Assembly (NCBI GenBank): GCA_026874595.1 | Contig: CM049310.1 | Location: 16,652,058-16,716,057, forward strand | Direction: 5' to 3' | Source: Sipunculus nudus | Lineage: Eukaryota > Annelida > Sipuncula > Golfingiida > Sipunculidae | Length of the DNA: 64,000 bases | Part shown: piece by piece, positions 1-13,700 of the stretch | Layout: each line of letters begins with the position of its first letter | Numbering within the stretch: position 1 is the first letter of the stretch | The notes under the pieces: generated by a model | The model's input: only the letters and a program-made list of their open reading frames with translations | The model's database searches: none | Told to the model about the DNA's origin: nothing | Made by a program: the position numbers and the translations under genes

Positions 1-625
1 TTCAGTCCACTCCTGTTAATCCGGAAAACATTCCCGAAGAAGAAGTCTCAGTTAACACATCCCTTTGATTATCCTGATATAGTTAATCTTTTATTTGCGC
101 ATGCGTAATGATCCTTTGCCCTTTAAGAGTCAAATGAATCACGATCGCGTTTTTTTTTCAAATGAATAAAGAACATGCACGAGAACCCAAACTGGACCTC
201 TTTGCTAAAAATGAAGAAGTTTTCTTTATTGATTGAGGAATTATAATAAATATTCCATTGTCAAGGAACCAAACTCGATGACTCTGTATCAGTCTTTGCC
301 GAAAGAAGTCGCTTGATTTGCGGCAAAAAATCAGGTATCCAAATTTATTTACAGACAAAAATGGTAAGGACCACACAGCCATGGTCCGTGTAACAATAAA
401 GTAAATAAATTTTAAAACATTAATATCAATAAAAAATCGTTTATGACGCTGATTATCTATGACGCTGATAACAAATCTTGAATTTACAGTAAATGCTTGA
501 CGATTCACAAGTTTTCATGCATCAGGCTTGAAGTGCACATTATCTTGACATGTCACGTCATGACTCGGGTTATAAAAAAAAAGTCACCGGTACATGAACT
601 CGCGCTACCAAAGCTTTAAGCTTAC

Positions 626-3600
626 CTGAGTAATAGGTCAAAGGGTATACCGTGACGTTCAAGCACCCTGAGACCCCTGTGTACTTCTGGTCTCATGATC
701 CAGTCCACCTGCTCGGAGTCCAAGATATGACGGCAGCCCACCAGGTGCGGATCCTTCTTAAGCTCTACTACGGTTTCTTCCAGCTTTAAGACAAGGCAAA
801 AACCCAGAGATGTTCAATCACGACTCCACAAGCATTAGACCTGCGTAGGTCCCTGTGATTCTGATATTACATGATTATACACCCCCCCCCCAAAAAAAAA
901 AAGAAAACTGCTACTCTGTCGAACCTATGGCCAGCAACCCTATTGCTGCCATGGCCACTGGCAGTTCCAATAATTAACGATTCTCACTACAGGTGGCATC
1001 TGTGTGCCCAATTAAAGGTCAACTACTTGCACCCCACGGAAGGAACCAATACATCAATTATAAAATGATCACTGAACATTAATAAACGTGATAAAAAACC
1101 CAGATAGTTAACTAATCTACTAGTATTTCTCGACCTGTTGCAGGTCTACACGAGCATGCGCACTGCGCTTGGGCGTAATATTCGTCTGCTGTGTACTTGT
1201 AAAATGAGTCAGTCTCGCGGATTAAGTCAGGTACAAAGGCTCTAACGGGATTCTTCCCACTAGAGATAATCTGGCCTTTTTCTTTAATAATCTGAAATGT
1301 ATCTAAATATGCTCTTTCTTTCACCATTGAAACAGAACGGAACATTTGATACAAGTCTTTGCCGAAAGGTGTCGCTAATTTAGTGGGAGGTGCGACCTGG
1401 CTGTTCTCGCCAGTACAATTAGGGAATATGTGATGATGTTTATAGCACATATTTCAGTTGAATGGCAAGCTGAATACGTGTAACTTAAGGGTGTCAGCCA
1501 ACATAGTAATTATCATTAGATACATGTATTTCAAATCTCTGAAGTCATAATTCATGGTTGTGCCGGTTTGGCAGCGCAATTTAGTGTGTTTGATTAAGAA
1601 AAGTCTATCATTAAAACGGCTCCTGGCATTTAAAAATGATGCATAAATCACTGATGTTCATGTATGTACAATGCTGAGCTATATGAGTATATGAGAGGGA
1701 ATATTTCACTATGAGTACCACCGTGAGAACATTCTGGGTATGATGGGCGTATTACCGTTACGTCTATACATTTAATCACAGCTCTTTTACCAAGGTTTTA
1801 AACTAAGGACATTTATCAAGGGGGACCATCAGGACAATGTTACTAATTGCAGCAGTGTTAAGTATATTTTTGAAAGCCATAAACAGGAAAACCTTTTAAT
1901 TCAATAGTTTATCAAATCTTGCACTTAGGTAGATTATAATATTGAATGAATTATGTACACATTTTTTTAAATGCACACTCGTCTAAGGTTTGTAAGATTA
2001 ATGGTTTTTTAGCTTAAATAAATTTCGATTTATGAACGGAACGGATAGAACACTCAATAATTGTTAAGAATGATTCCTTGATAGAGTCTCCATAGTGCCA
2101 AAGACAAAATCCAATATATCGTTGATTCACCTCTAAGCCAACTGATTATGTATCCTCAACTAGTTCCAGATCGATCAAGGCTTCCTTAATTCGTATACAG
2201 TTTTTTAGGTACTTAATTCCGCCCATGGCTTTTAAAGATACATAAGTTATAATTATTTTTAGATTCTAGGCCATGTGCCAGAACCGGTATAATCAGGCTA
2301 TCGAGAGCGAGTCACGCTTGTATAAAATCTGGAGCTGAAGCATAATGCGTATCGCGGTCTCTTTGGTCTGATTACAATTCTTTGCTTTGATTAAGCTCTG
2401 GTGATGGAACCCAGAAAATTGCTTTACAATGCAGCGAATGAAACGATAGAGATTAGGGACGCCTGCTGTGTACGACTGTTGCGTGAGAAGCGTATGATTA
2501 TATGAGAATCACCGTACCCTTGGGTCAGTGAGATCAAGTCCGGCTACGACGCCTTTGATAATGTCGACTTCTTTTGCCATACCAAGTACCCATTCTGGAG
2601 AGAAAAAGATTAAAATTACGCCATTATATTAACAATCTGTACAAATTGTTTTGTAATATTATAGATCAAACACATTTACGAGTTAGGCCTAAATAAAGGT
2701 CTGGTTCTCAGGCACCGCCCACATCAATTTTAACCACCCCCCCCCCCCCCCCCGGCATCAAAAATTATTATTTTGATTTTCTTCTCTCGAGAAGGTAAGA
2801 TAATACAATTTTGATAAGATTTCCTTTGTTATATAGTGCTTTACGCAAAAGAAATCTGTTAATATCATGCTTTTCCCTGATTATATGACATTTTTATCGA
2901 AACATGCAAAAAAGGTTAAAGAAAAATCGCCCGCCCCACTGATCTATGAAAAAAGTGCCTGAGAACCATACCTTTTTTTGTTATGGCCTTATCTTTATTT
3001 TTTTAGATTTGGATGACATTTTGTTATGAAATTAATATAAAAGTGCTGCATCTATAAATCAATATAACGTTTTCAGCAGATTTTTTTTTTCTTTCGGAAG
3101 AAACATATTACTTCTCAAACAAAGTAGGGTAGGACTAGTCTATGATTGAAACTTAAATTCAAGGACCATGATTGAAAGAGAAATAACGTTCTTTAAAATC
3201 AGGGACATTTCGTGTTATAAATTAGTGATTTCTACAAAATTTATAGGTCCGCCCCTGAGTAAAAATCAGCATGGGATTGACTTACTTGCTTCCTCCACGG
3301 ATCTGTTCAGACACTGAACGAAGATGCCGTGTTTGACCTTGGTAGATTTGGTCTCCTCTATGTAATGTGATGGCAGGATGTCTTTGTGGATGGCAGGTAC
3401 GGAACTGTTTGGCCACGGGTACTTGAACCTACTCAGCTCCCAGACATCTGAAAGTGCAACATAATAATTTATTTTGGAAAGAATAATAGTACCATTATAT
3501 GACTATAGAACTGCACGTACAACTAAAATGGGACGACAAACAGTTTTTTTATGATTGGGTAGAATATTTCTTTGTTGATGCATTTTGCACATCCACATCA

Positions 3601-4189
3601 TTATGTAACAATATATGGGCTTGGAATACGGCTGGTTAGGCTGAAATGTATGTTTTATCTATCACAATATCATAAGGTAATCTGCACCGCCACAAAGACA
3701 AAATAACTATGATATAAAATACTCCGTGATATCTTATCATTTGTTAGCTTTCATTTTTTTTAATTTTTTATTTCTGGGCCCATTAATCCCTTTTCTTTGA
3801 TACAGTGACGTTAAGAGATCATAGGCTAAAAGGCAATCAAAGGATATGGTAAACAATCATTTATCAGCATATTGTAGGATAAATTCCAACCGTAATCAAT
3901 GTATTTCCTGTACATCAGGAACAAGCTATAGTCACACACTCCCTCGATGATTAAACTTAAACCATGGAGTTAGAATTCTAACTGCTTGATACAGTATATA
4001 AACAAACACAGCCGAATACATAGCCTCTGTCAGGCCTTGTTAGTAACACAATAGTTCCGATAATCAATACAGTATGCTTCATCACCTGACATGACAGTTA
4101 ATGCATGAACACAATTACCTATCTCTAAGTTCAGCTGATTAATCATGTCGATCTATTATCAAATGTCATAGTATACGTTTTGCTCTTGT

Positions 4190-4246
<57 letters not shown>

Positions 4247-4827
4247 AAACATGTATATATTGTTACGGGGTGACATAAAAGCGGACCGAACTGTCTCGCT
4301 AATGTAGCTTGCTTTACTGGCGAAGCGGTTGGTACAGCAGCCAACAACATTTTCTGTTGTAGCATTGATGTCCGAATGATCAAAATATTACTTTTAATGA
4401 GAAATTTTAAGTTAATTAAATATTGGTAACATAATGTATCGCTCCATCGTAGCTGTAATCTTTTGATGTATATAACTTTTGTTCTATCACTTGTATCCCC
4501 CGAATCCTTTGTTGAAACATTTGCATTGTAGAAAATAAAACAACAGAATAGTTTAAGCATAGTGTTTACATTCGAAACGGAAATACAATTGTCGTCGTGT
4601 TCAGCCTAAGGCTACAATTAAATATTTAATTGCATACAGTTCAGTAATTTTTTCACTAATTAACTTTTTCTGAACATGAGAAAAGAAAATTTAATTTTTG
4701 CTCAAAGAAAGATTATTACCAGAAATTTTCACATACGCAGGATTCAAAGGAAATGTTAGAAATGTCAAACACATCAGTCAAACGACAGAACTGACAAGGT
4801 GTAGCATTAAGTAAACTTTTCCTTTGT

Positions 4828-4874
<47 letters not shown>

Positions 4875-6090
4875 AGGCAGAGAGACAAAGGATTGCAGTA
4901 TCCTTTAGTTGTCTGCTGAGACTGGCATAATAAGTTGTTTAAAAAAGTGATTCGTACCTCCCGGAAGATTAATTAATTATCTCACAGAGAATGCAAACAT
5001 TCCAAAATGATATCCATTCCCCCTTAGTCCTTCAACATTTATCACTCGTACAGTGTAAACTAGTCGCGTCCCCCAGACACGCCGTGAAGTACTATCACAG
5101 ACACTTGTACTGTTATCAATACGTCGACCTGTTAAAGATTACTTTTATCTTCCTGCGGCCTCTTATATGTCAGCTAAACAACACACACAATTTGCATTAT
5201 AAAATCACTTACCTTCACACAGAACACTGTATTAGGTGTAAATGGATATGCCATATGGGATCTATTAATGATCTAAACCAAAGTTCGGGGAATTTAAATA
5301 GTGGTTCAGCGACTGTTGCTATAAAAACATTAGTAAAACGGGAAAAATGCCTGATATATATTCACATTTATATAATATAGGACTGACTGATGGACCCCGT
5401 GGTTGCCATGAGAAACGTGCAACGATTGGGAAATTAAAAACTCTTGTCAATGATAATATGATGAACGCCGGTGGCTCCGGTACATGTTCTCCAGTACTGG
5501 AAGCAAAATGTAAACAATTACCACTGGCCAGCATAGGTCAAAAGTTCAACGTTCAAATTTAGCTCAAGATCGTAAATTGCGGAAACGGTCCGTTTGCTGA
5601 CCAACCTGCGAGCACAAAAGGAAATTGTGCAGCGATGTGGAATAATATGCACAATTGTTATTCTCTTGTGTACATAGTTGCACAGTAGACTGTTTCTTTA
5701 ATTGTTTAATGAAATTATGCAGGGTCAAGGAAAACAGCATGTTGTACTAAGTTGTTCTGAAAAAGGGCCGCAGGTGAACAGTCAAATTTATATATTTTAC
5801 TTTTCATTATTATTAGAGACTGCTGTGATCAAAGTGAGCACTGAGTATTCTCTTATTTTTTTTTCTAATGAGCAGATATGCTTTCAAGTATGAGTATTTA
5901 TATTTAATTAAACTTTAATAAATATGTTAAGGCATTCATTGTGCACCAGGCCGCATAATACTTTTGTGAATAAAACATTTGCCTTTTGTGCATGTTGCCA
6001 GCTGCCACAGTGTAAATAAACTGATTCACAAAAGATTATTTTAATATTTATTTCTGTAATTTCCGCCCAATCATAAAGGCAACCAGATTT

Positions 6091-6130
<40 letters not shown>

Positions 6131-6296
6131 ACAGCAGTGGATATACCCAGTGATCCCGGACCTGAAAAACCCTGGTGTAACCCTTTCATATACTCAAGAA
6201 GTTGGTCTACTACCCAGTGAACAATTATTTATACCAGTATAACAATTATATAATATACACAGTATACGAACTATATTTACACACACATACACACAC

Positions 6297-6331
<35 letters not shown>

Positions 6332-6702
6332 TTCATGTAAATTACCGTAATGTGTTCCTAAACAAAAATTATCATAAATTATATATTATATATATATATA
6401 TGTAAACATATATATCTGCGTGTGTGTATGTGTGTGTATAAATTAATACTGCACGCGTATTACCTCTCCCTTCGCTTCACAAACACACGGTCATACGCGT
6501 CGGTACACATGTGTTTCATACAGAGATCAGATGCACATATACGTTGTACAGACAGACCATGCAGATAAAATAAGTGCAAATCAATCTTGAACTGCTGAAA
6601 ATAATTGTTTTAATATTGAGAGCACTAGAACGTTTGTTATAATAAATACTAAGTGGAACATAACTTACGAAAATGTGTGTCTACGTACGGTACCTCGGCC
6701 AT
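626..6702 (-). CDS. Amidohydrolase-family (amidohydro_2, TIM-barrel) protein, 5' four exons, truncated by window edge
   Basis: Four minus-strand exons join in frame: 6669-6702, 3286-3447, 2518-2594 and 626-783. Exon 1 is only 34 nt; it starts MAEVPYVDTHF and splices to give VDTHFHVWELSRFKYPWP, the N-terminal metal-binding H-x-H signature of amidohydrolase_2 proteins (LigI, y4mH and lactonase-like hydrolases). Later exons give KHGIFVQCLNRSVEEAKW, IIKGVVAGLDLTDPR, DPHLVGCRHILD and HGIPFDLLL, in the order and spacing normal for the family (strands 2 to 5 of the barrel). Acceptors and donors are good (GTAAGT after exons 1 and 2, GTAAGC after exon 4); the exon 3 donor, AGG|GTACGG, is weaker but is the one that keeps frame. 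About 144 residues are seen; family members have roughly 280-330, so the rest should lie beyond the left edge. Substrate is unknown. The fold and start are well supported, the exact function is not. Confidence 0.85.
784..2517 (-). other. Intron 3 of the amidohydrolase gene
   Basis: Non-coding, AT-rich. An open minus-strand stretch at about 1112-1450 has no recognisable domain and is not needed by the gene model. A short A/C homopolymer junction lies near 880-903. Nothing else is supported. Confidence 0.6.
2737..2753. repeat. Poly-C tract
   Basis: Run of 17 C within intron 2 of the amidohydrolase gene. Likely length-unstable. Similar C or G runs occur near 7848, 7940, 21924, 34899, 35934, 38059, 60057 and 60301. 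Confidence 0.9.
4192..4242. repeat. (TA)n microsatellite
   Basis: About 25 uninterrupted TA units inside intron 1 of the amidohydrolase gene, immediately upstream of a truncated short LTR-like element. Confidence 0.95.
4261..4335 (+). mobile_element. Truncated copy of the 157-bp TG...CA element with tRNA-like core
   Basis: It begins TGTTACGGGGTGACATAAAA and continues through CTGTCTCG to the A-box-like GGCGAAGCGGTTGGTAC, matching the first half of the complete element at 20482-20638. It then diverges abruptly, so the B-box half and 3' terminus are missing. It abuts the (TA)n tract at 4192-4242. Confidence 0.75.
4832..4872. repeat. (GA)n microsatellite
   Basis: About 20 GA units in intron 1 of the amidohydrolase gene. 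A second, shorter GA tract lies at 6096-6122 and a TA tract at 6299-6329 in the same intron. Confidence 0.95.
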
Positions 6703-9700
6703 CGCTGTGTATAACGTGGATGTAGCGTCCCAGATAAAATCACAACAATCGACACTTCACTTATCAACCTCTCGGGGTGTAGCGTGCTTGTCACACCCCC
6801 TGTCAATCACCACAGAACGGTCATACGAAAGGCAGGGGTGCCGGGTTACTGGGTCCCGTCCAAAGCCGAGAGCTGAGGGAGCGTAAAACAGAAAATAATG
6901 ATTTTTTTTTAAATTTTTAAACAACAGGATATGAGTCACAATCGGTCTTAGTGAGTTTAGGTGTCAACAACAGCTGCGCCACCTATATTTATCTGTAAGT
7001 TTGTTATTGATAGACTTGAATTCCTTGGATATTCAGCAACAGCTAATTATGACTGAAATCTGCTGAGAATTTAATTGATTTGAAAAACTCTTTTGGTTAA
7101 CATGTACAATGAGTTTCATAAAAATCAGTTGGAATTTTGGTAAGTCTTAAAGGTGTCTCCAAAGTTCGGTGACCTCTAACCTCATTAAATATGCGTGCAT
7201 TTTGCTGGGAATCAAACTTAGCCGAGATATTTTATTAATTTACATCTATGATGAGCTTTATAAAAAATTCTTTCATATTCTTCTTAAGTTATCGCGGCGA
7301 CAGCACAGAGTAGCCTAGTGACCCATTACCTTATTAATTATGTGTGGATTTTGTGGATACTCAAACTCGGGTGAATTAGTATGATGGTAACTAGCTATTG
7401 TGAGTTTGGTGTAAATCCATTGAAGCCCCGGAAAGTTATGGTTGCGACACTAATAGTTAACGGACGAACGGACGATGGGTATGCCATAATACTCCCGCCA
7501 TATGACGGGCGTATAATAAATCGGTCATTTTCACATTTTTATAATCCCTATTTATATCTTTTTAGAGAAACTATTTACATATCTTCCAGACAAACCAGTC
7601 ATACTTTGGTCGCATTATAATTACTCAATGAATGCGGAATCATAAAGGGCTATAATTGTCTACAATCGCAAAGGGAAAGATCCCAAGCCCTCTCCACCCC
7701 GACCCCGATCTTCCAACCCCCCTTTCCAGTTACCCGCAGGTGAGCAGTGATATTTTCCATGTTGGACCATCGTCTGTAATAACCTCAAACAAAATGTCAT
7801 ATAATGAACCTGCAAAGGTCAAGGCCTCAAGCAAAAGATGCCCCCCCCCCCACACACACACACACCAGTCGAATTATCAGAGTACTTTATCAATGATAAT
7901 TAAATTAAATTCTTCCAACACGTCCTGACAAGGGCAAGGGGGGGGGGGGATTAGCCGGCCAGTAAATGTCCTTAATTGAGTCAATGAACCAATTCAATAG
8001 ACGGATTATCTATATGGTTACTATAAGATTTGTAGATTATGAGTTGTCCAACCCACTATAAGGAACAATCAGTTCAAGGGGTATTTTCTATCTTGTGACA
8101 CCACAGGCAGGTTTGAACTTAGGACTTCGGCAGACAACATCAACAACCCTTATCCACCGTTGACCTTTCTTCACTTATGCCAACAGTCAGTCACGTAAAC
8201 ACTGTGCTATCATATACAAACATGTACTTGAAAATTGTTGCTAGATTATCATCCTGCATTATTATGTATTCGTGTTATATAATTTCAACCCAGTGCGTGT
8301 TCCTGTATAGTTTGTACAGCTGCAGGGTGGAGGTGTGTGTTTGTGTGAATTTAAGTTACGTTTTGGGCAAAAGGCAAGTACATAACTAGAATAACTGTCA
8401 TTAGATTGTGAACCCCCGCCACTAAAAATTCTCGAATCTGTACCCTTTTCTGTACCCGCACAAATATATTATCACTTAATCTCTGGAACAAGTCCCACCA
8501 CCACACAATTCTGATTGAAATCATGTCTTTATTTTTTGGAAGGCCATACAAACAAACAAGCATTTAATGAAACAAACAAGCACCTGAAAACATAACCATT
8601 TTGGAGAAGGTTATAATTATAAGTATGATCATGGATTTTTTACAAAACTGAAAAGTAATAATGAATCGGTGATGGAGATCCTTGGTGCTACTTGAATGTC
8701 TAGGGTTGTTTTTTAAACCACTTACAATCATATTTGGTGTTGTTATAACTTAAACGTTTACACATATCGTTCAAGATGTTTTGTATTGATAAAAGTCATC
8801 TTTCAGATAGCTGTATTTAAACTGTATATATTTTGAGTGTTAAAAGTGAAAATACGCATGTATGGCCGCCCCCCGTCTTCGCGCATGCATGCGGGCCCAC
8901 AATCTTGCCCATGCACACACAAAAGCTGGTCCACCTACACACACTATCCACACCCATCTTCCTCTTCTTTTGGCAACTGGGGCATGGGAGATGTTTATCT
9001 GGTTCATCTAATCGTGACTAATTAATTACAAATCGCGTGCCCCTAGATAATCCTTTAATTTATATATATTGTATAACTTTTGTTTTGTCAGGGTTTGTTC
9101 TATCATAAATCACACAATTAGTGTCACACCTGTTCTTTTTCTGTTACTTTAATCTTGTTAAAAAGTTAAAGTGTAGCTTACTTGAAATGTGTGCCATATT
9201 AATTAAATATAGTATAATGTTTGCATGATCCATGATACGCGGAATAAAACTGAAGCTATCATCGGCCTTTCATCTGCTGACTCTCCCCCTGTAATCTATA
9301 TATAGCCACGCGCGATTGTTAACCATTAGTTATAGTTCGTACAACACGTATCTGAATCCTTATCATACTCTGTTATAACAGCTAAGATAGACATTAACTA
9401 TTTTTTTTTGTTAGCTACCAAATAAACCAGAAGATAATGGTGTGTCCGGTTCTTGTTTCACTCCAATAAAACCAAAGAAGCATGGACATTGACAGAGGAC
9501 TTCGTAGGAACTGCTATCGCGAGCGTGAGATCGTCATAATACGGCGATGAAGTATTAATAATATACTTTATTGATACTTTTATACAAGAGTGTTTGCAAT
9601 ATTTTTTCAACCTCGGATTGCAGCAACCGATTTGTCATCATGAATTCAAGATTTTTTGAGGCAATATGTTTCAGCCATACCTAATTTGCCTTGAAATATA

Positions 9701-9974
9701 TGGGATTCCCATGTTTTGTCACGTTTCCCTGGAATACCGTATATATTTAAACTTCACCTATTTATGAATTTTGTATTTATTTATTCATATTGACTGTGTT
9801 CTGAGTCATCGATAACCGAAACAACTGATTATTTTCAGAGCCATCTATATATAACTTGTAAGGATATTCATCCGGGCCATTGCCATTGATAATTCTATCA
9901 ACTCTGGCCAGAGCCAACGATAATCATATGTCGCTCTGGCCAGAGATATGATAATCGTGACGGACCTCTTGTGT
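6703..9974. other. Gene-free stretch with diverged repeats
   Basis: No supported gene. About 7080-7380 holds two diverged copies of a ~150-bp unit, each with an ATGAGTTT/ATGAGCTT-CATAAA motif, a GACC...CATTA segment and an AATCAAACTT/ACTCAAACTC end. It is followed by ACGGACGAACGGACGATGGG, the tail style of a common marine-invertebrate interspersed repeat. CA and G-rich runs occur at 7848-7866 and 7940-7950. The promoter of the minus-strand amidohydrolase gene should lie just right of 6702, but no clear TATA element is visible. Confidence 0.5.
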
Positions 9975-10126
9975 CAATTTATGAATCGATAAAGTGGTAT
10001 ATCGCGCCTGCCCCGCTTTACATTAACATTAAAGGATTCACGAATGAATTCAATTTATGAATCGATAAAGTGGTATATCGCGCCTACCCCGCTTTACATT
10101 AACATTAAAGGATTCACGAATGAATT
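9975..10126. repeat. 76-bp direct tandem repeat, two copies
   Basis: Units 9975-10050 and 10051-10126 are near-identical, with one visible change (CGCGCCTGCCCC against CGCGCCTACCCC). The array lies about 600 bp upstream of MAN2C1 copy A and outside the MAN2C1 duplication block, so it is absent upstream of copy B. Confidence 0.95.
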
Positions 10127-10728
10127 CACAACTACACCTACAGAAAGTTACCATTATAAACAGATTATCACCATGGCCCCTACACTACCATTACTCTATG
10201 CCGTTTCATCCAGCATGCAACTCCGATTAAGAGGCGAGGCCGTAGTGCGTGTATGTGGTAGGGGTTGGCCTGGGCATAATTTGCATTGTTTGGGTATTGT
10301 GAAGGACCCCGAGATTCATTTATTTTCTCGAATCAGAGCTTAATTTTTTATTCGCAAAAGAGCATTATAGTTTAACCCACATATTATGACATTCATCCAT
10401 GAAAATGCATTGTAAATATGTCAGCAATAGTTATTACATGAAGATATACCTGTATTTGCATAAGTCAGTACAAATGTATGATCTATGACCAATGTATACA
10501 CAGCTTTGATAAAATTCGAAAACGGGATCGATATATGCACAATAGTAATTTGACACTTTAGGGTCAAGCATGTTCAACGATGAGTTAATATAATACTGTC
10601 ACTTCATCTGAGGAGTATTTGGATTTTGTATCGCTGTCATCCAGGGGGTGTTCAAAGGTTGCCCTGTCTGTAGTACACACAAGTCGCCAGCGAGGGATTA
10701 GTCACGAAATCCGCACAAACCGTAAAAA

Positions 10729-13700
10729 ATGGCCCACGCTGTGATCAAACACCATGAGGCCACTGTTGGTCGAATAGAACGATTTATAACTGAAGATTTT
10801 TATGCCAAGGTAAACTTGCGTGGAAGGCTTTTTCCACACCGACTCTCTGTGTCTCGCTTGTATCACTTCTCGGCTCAGACGCAAATCAGCTACCAGGAGG
10901 CGCTGCGTGCATCTTACAATGCTGTAACACCAAGCAGCAGTTATAGTCCGACGTGGTCTACCCACTGGTTCCGGCTGGAGCTGGAGATACCTGAAGCCTG
11001 GATAGGACGGGAAGTGCGCCTAATCTGGGATTCTGACACAGAATGTATGGTTTGGGAGAATGGACGAGCAGTGCAGGGGTTGTCTGGGAGTCCGAAACAT
11101 CAACTACGAACCGAATACCTACTTAGCAAGAGTCTGACCAAAGCAGAATGTTCTCGCAGTCTTCATATTGAAATGGCTTGCACAGGAATGATGGGCGAAG
11201 GTTGTGGTTCGCTGATTAATTCCCCAGACATGGAAAAGAAATATCATTTAAGAAAAGCAGACCTGGTCGTCGTGGATACCGAAGTAAGGGAGCTTCTAGC
11301 AGATCTCGATGTACTGCTCATGATGGCAAAGGATCTCAAAGATACAAACGAACACCGTGCAAACCAAGCCATGTTTGCAGCAAACAAAATGATCAATATC
11401 ATTCACTTAGACGACAGGTGTACTTTCGTAAAAGCTCGGGAAATTTCTCAGTCTGTCTTTAATGAGAAAAACGGAGACAGCCAGTTGACAATCCATGCCA
11501 TGGGCCACTGCCATATCGACTGTGCTTGGCTTTGGGATTATGACGAGACAAAACGTAAATGCGGTCGAAGTTGGTCTGCGACTGTTCGTCTGATGGAGAG
11601 CTACCCAGACATGGTCTTCACGTGCTCTCAGGCTCAGCAGTATCAATGGGTTAAGGACAGGTATCCGGAAGTATACAGCGACATCAAGCGGCGAGTAGCA
11701 GAAGGACGTTTCATACCAGTCGGAGGTACGTGGGTTGAAATAGACGGAAACTTACCGAGCGGGGAATCCTTCGTTCGTCAAGTCTTGTATGGCCAGCGCT
11801 TCTTCTTGACAGAATTTGGTAAAAAGTGCACTGAGTTCTGGCTACCAGATACCTTTGGTTACTCAGCTCAACTGCCTCAGATCATCAGCTCTGGTGGCAT
11901 GTCCCGGTTTCTGACTCAAAAGATCAGCTGGTGCGTCAACAAATTTCCACATCATACGTTTATATGGGAGGGACTAGATGGTAGCCGCGTACTTACCCAT
12001 TTCCCACCAGGGGATTCGTATCACATGTATGGCAGTGTGAAAGAACTAATGAAAACTGCAAACAACTGCGAGGACAAAGGCAGGATAAAGAACTTGGCAT
12101 ATCTCTATGGTTACGGCGACGGAGGAGGAGGTCCCACGGAGGAGATGCTGGAGAGACTGAAGCGGCTACGAGACGTAGACGGTATACCCAAAGTCCAGCA
12201 TTCATCTCCAGATGCAATGTTCAGTATAATAGAGTCCACCGAGATGGGCAATCTGTGCCGCTGGGTTGGAGAGCTGTACCTGGAATTTCATCAGGGGACA
12301 TATACAAGCCAGTCTAAGACGAAGTGGTTCAACAGGAAGTGTGAGTTCCTGCTGCGTGATGTGGAAATGGTTGCTACCATGGCGGCGGCCTTCGATGGGA
12401 AGAACTATCCTTTTGATGAACTGGAGAGAATATGGAAGCTTTTGCTTTTGAAACAGTTCCATGATGTCCTACCTGGAAGTTCAATCAACAAAGTTTACGA
12501 GGATTCCGACTCTTTCTATGAAGACGTTCACCGTTCGGCCTTGAAACTGCTTCAGGAACGGATTGCCGATTTTGCACGATTGAAAGAGGGCGGTGACGAT
12601 GTTGCAGTTGTTTTGAACACCTTATCGTGGGGTCGCTCCGGAGTTGTTGAAATCCCTGCAAGCTTAGTTCTCGCCGAAATAGAACAGGGACAGGGACATG
12701 GTCAACCGAAGCTTCCGTTGAACGTCCAACTCACAACCGACGGGAATGTTCTTGTCGCGATAAAAGTTGACAGCTGCGGGGCAACTGTTTTCATTAAACC
12801 GACACAACCAAACGATAAAGCATCGGTGCAGGAATCTACTGATGAAGCTGGCAAACAGAGCTTTGTGTTGGAAAATGGAAAAGTCAGGGCTGACCTAGAC
12901 CATGTTGGAAGGATTGTTGGCCTCAGACAAATGGGCTACACTAGGAACGCCATATTGGAGGGCCATCTTGGAAACCAGTTCGTCCTGTTTGAGGACACCC
13001 CAGTCCACTGGGATGCCTGGGACGTGAACCACTATCATCTGGAGACCCGGAAGTTAATCGATGACGTCATAGGCAAGGTTAAGGTGGTAGATAGCGGGCC
13101 TTTAAGAGTTTCGGTGGAGGTGAAACTGCGCATCAGTGATCAAAGCTCCATAAAACAACTCATTGTGCTCAATGCGTGTGAGGAGTTCCTCAGGTTTGAG
13201 ACCAAGGTAATTAAATAGCAAATTGCAGGTGCCATATGCTTGTCCTCCATTTTAGACCACTTTTGCCAACAGCATTTGTTTTTCAAAGGATAGGTCGAAG
13301 ACCTGTTAGGGGCATTCTTGATTGAATGAGAATGAAGGTATTCATATGATAAAAAGATATGTTGCTTTTATGCCCTATAGGTTTCACGTTTTATGTGTAC
13401 ATATTCAGAATAACTCCATAAATCGTAACTTGTCGTTATGACATTGAAAAGAATCTCCGAGGTTCTTTCGAGAGTTCATAGTTTTGCGGTGTAGGCGCCG
13501 GCGGGATCAAACCGGAGACCTTAAGCTCGAATGTCCAACGCCGAAACCACTCGGCTACGTCCTGTGCCTGGTTGATTCGTTTTTACCATTTCTTAAAATT
13601 TCCTAATTTTACATTTCAATTCTCATCCATGTTTTTCAAACATCATCAGGACAATGCATTCTGTCTCCTCAGGAAATAAAAATATATGTCATAATTATGG

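Noticed and set aside
1112-1450. 112-codon minus-strand open frame in the amidohydrolase intron
   Set aside because: No recognisable domain, and it is not compatible with the amidohydrolase exon chain; possibly a repeat fragment.
4159-4560. 133-codon minus-strand open frame
   Set aside because: It reads through the (TA)n tract and the truncated LTR-like element; low-complexity translation.
13207-13218. Read-through end of the large MAN2C1 exon (VIK then stop)
   Set aside because: The family alignment continues in exon 2 after the GTAATT donor, so these codons are intronic.
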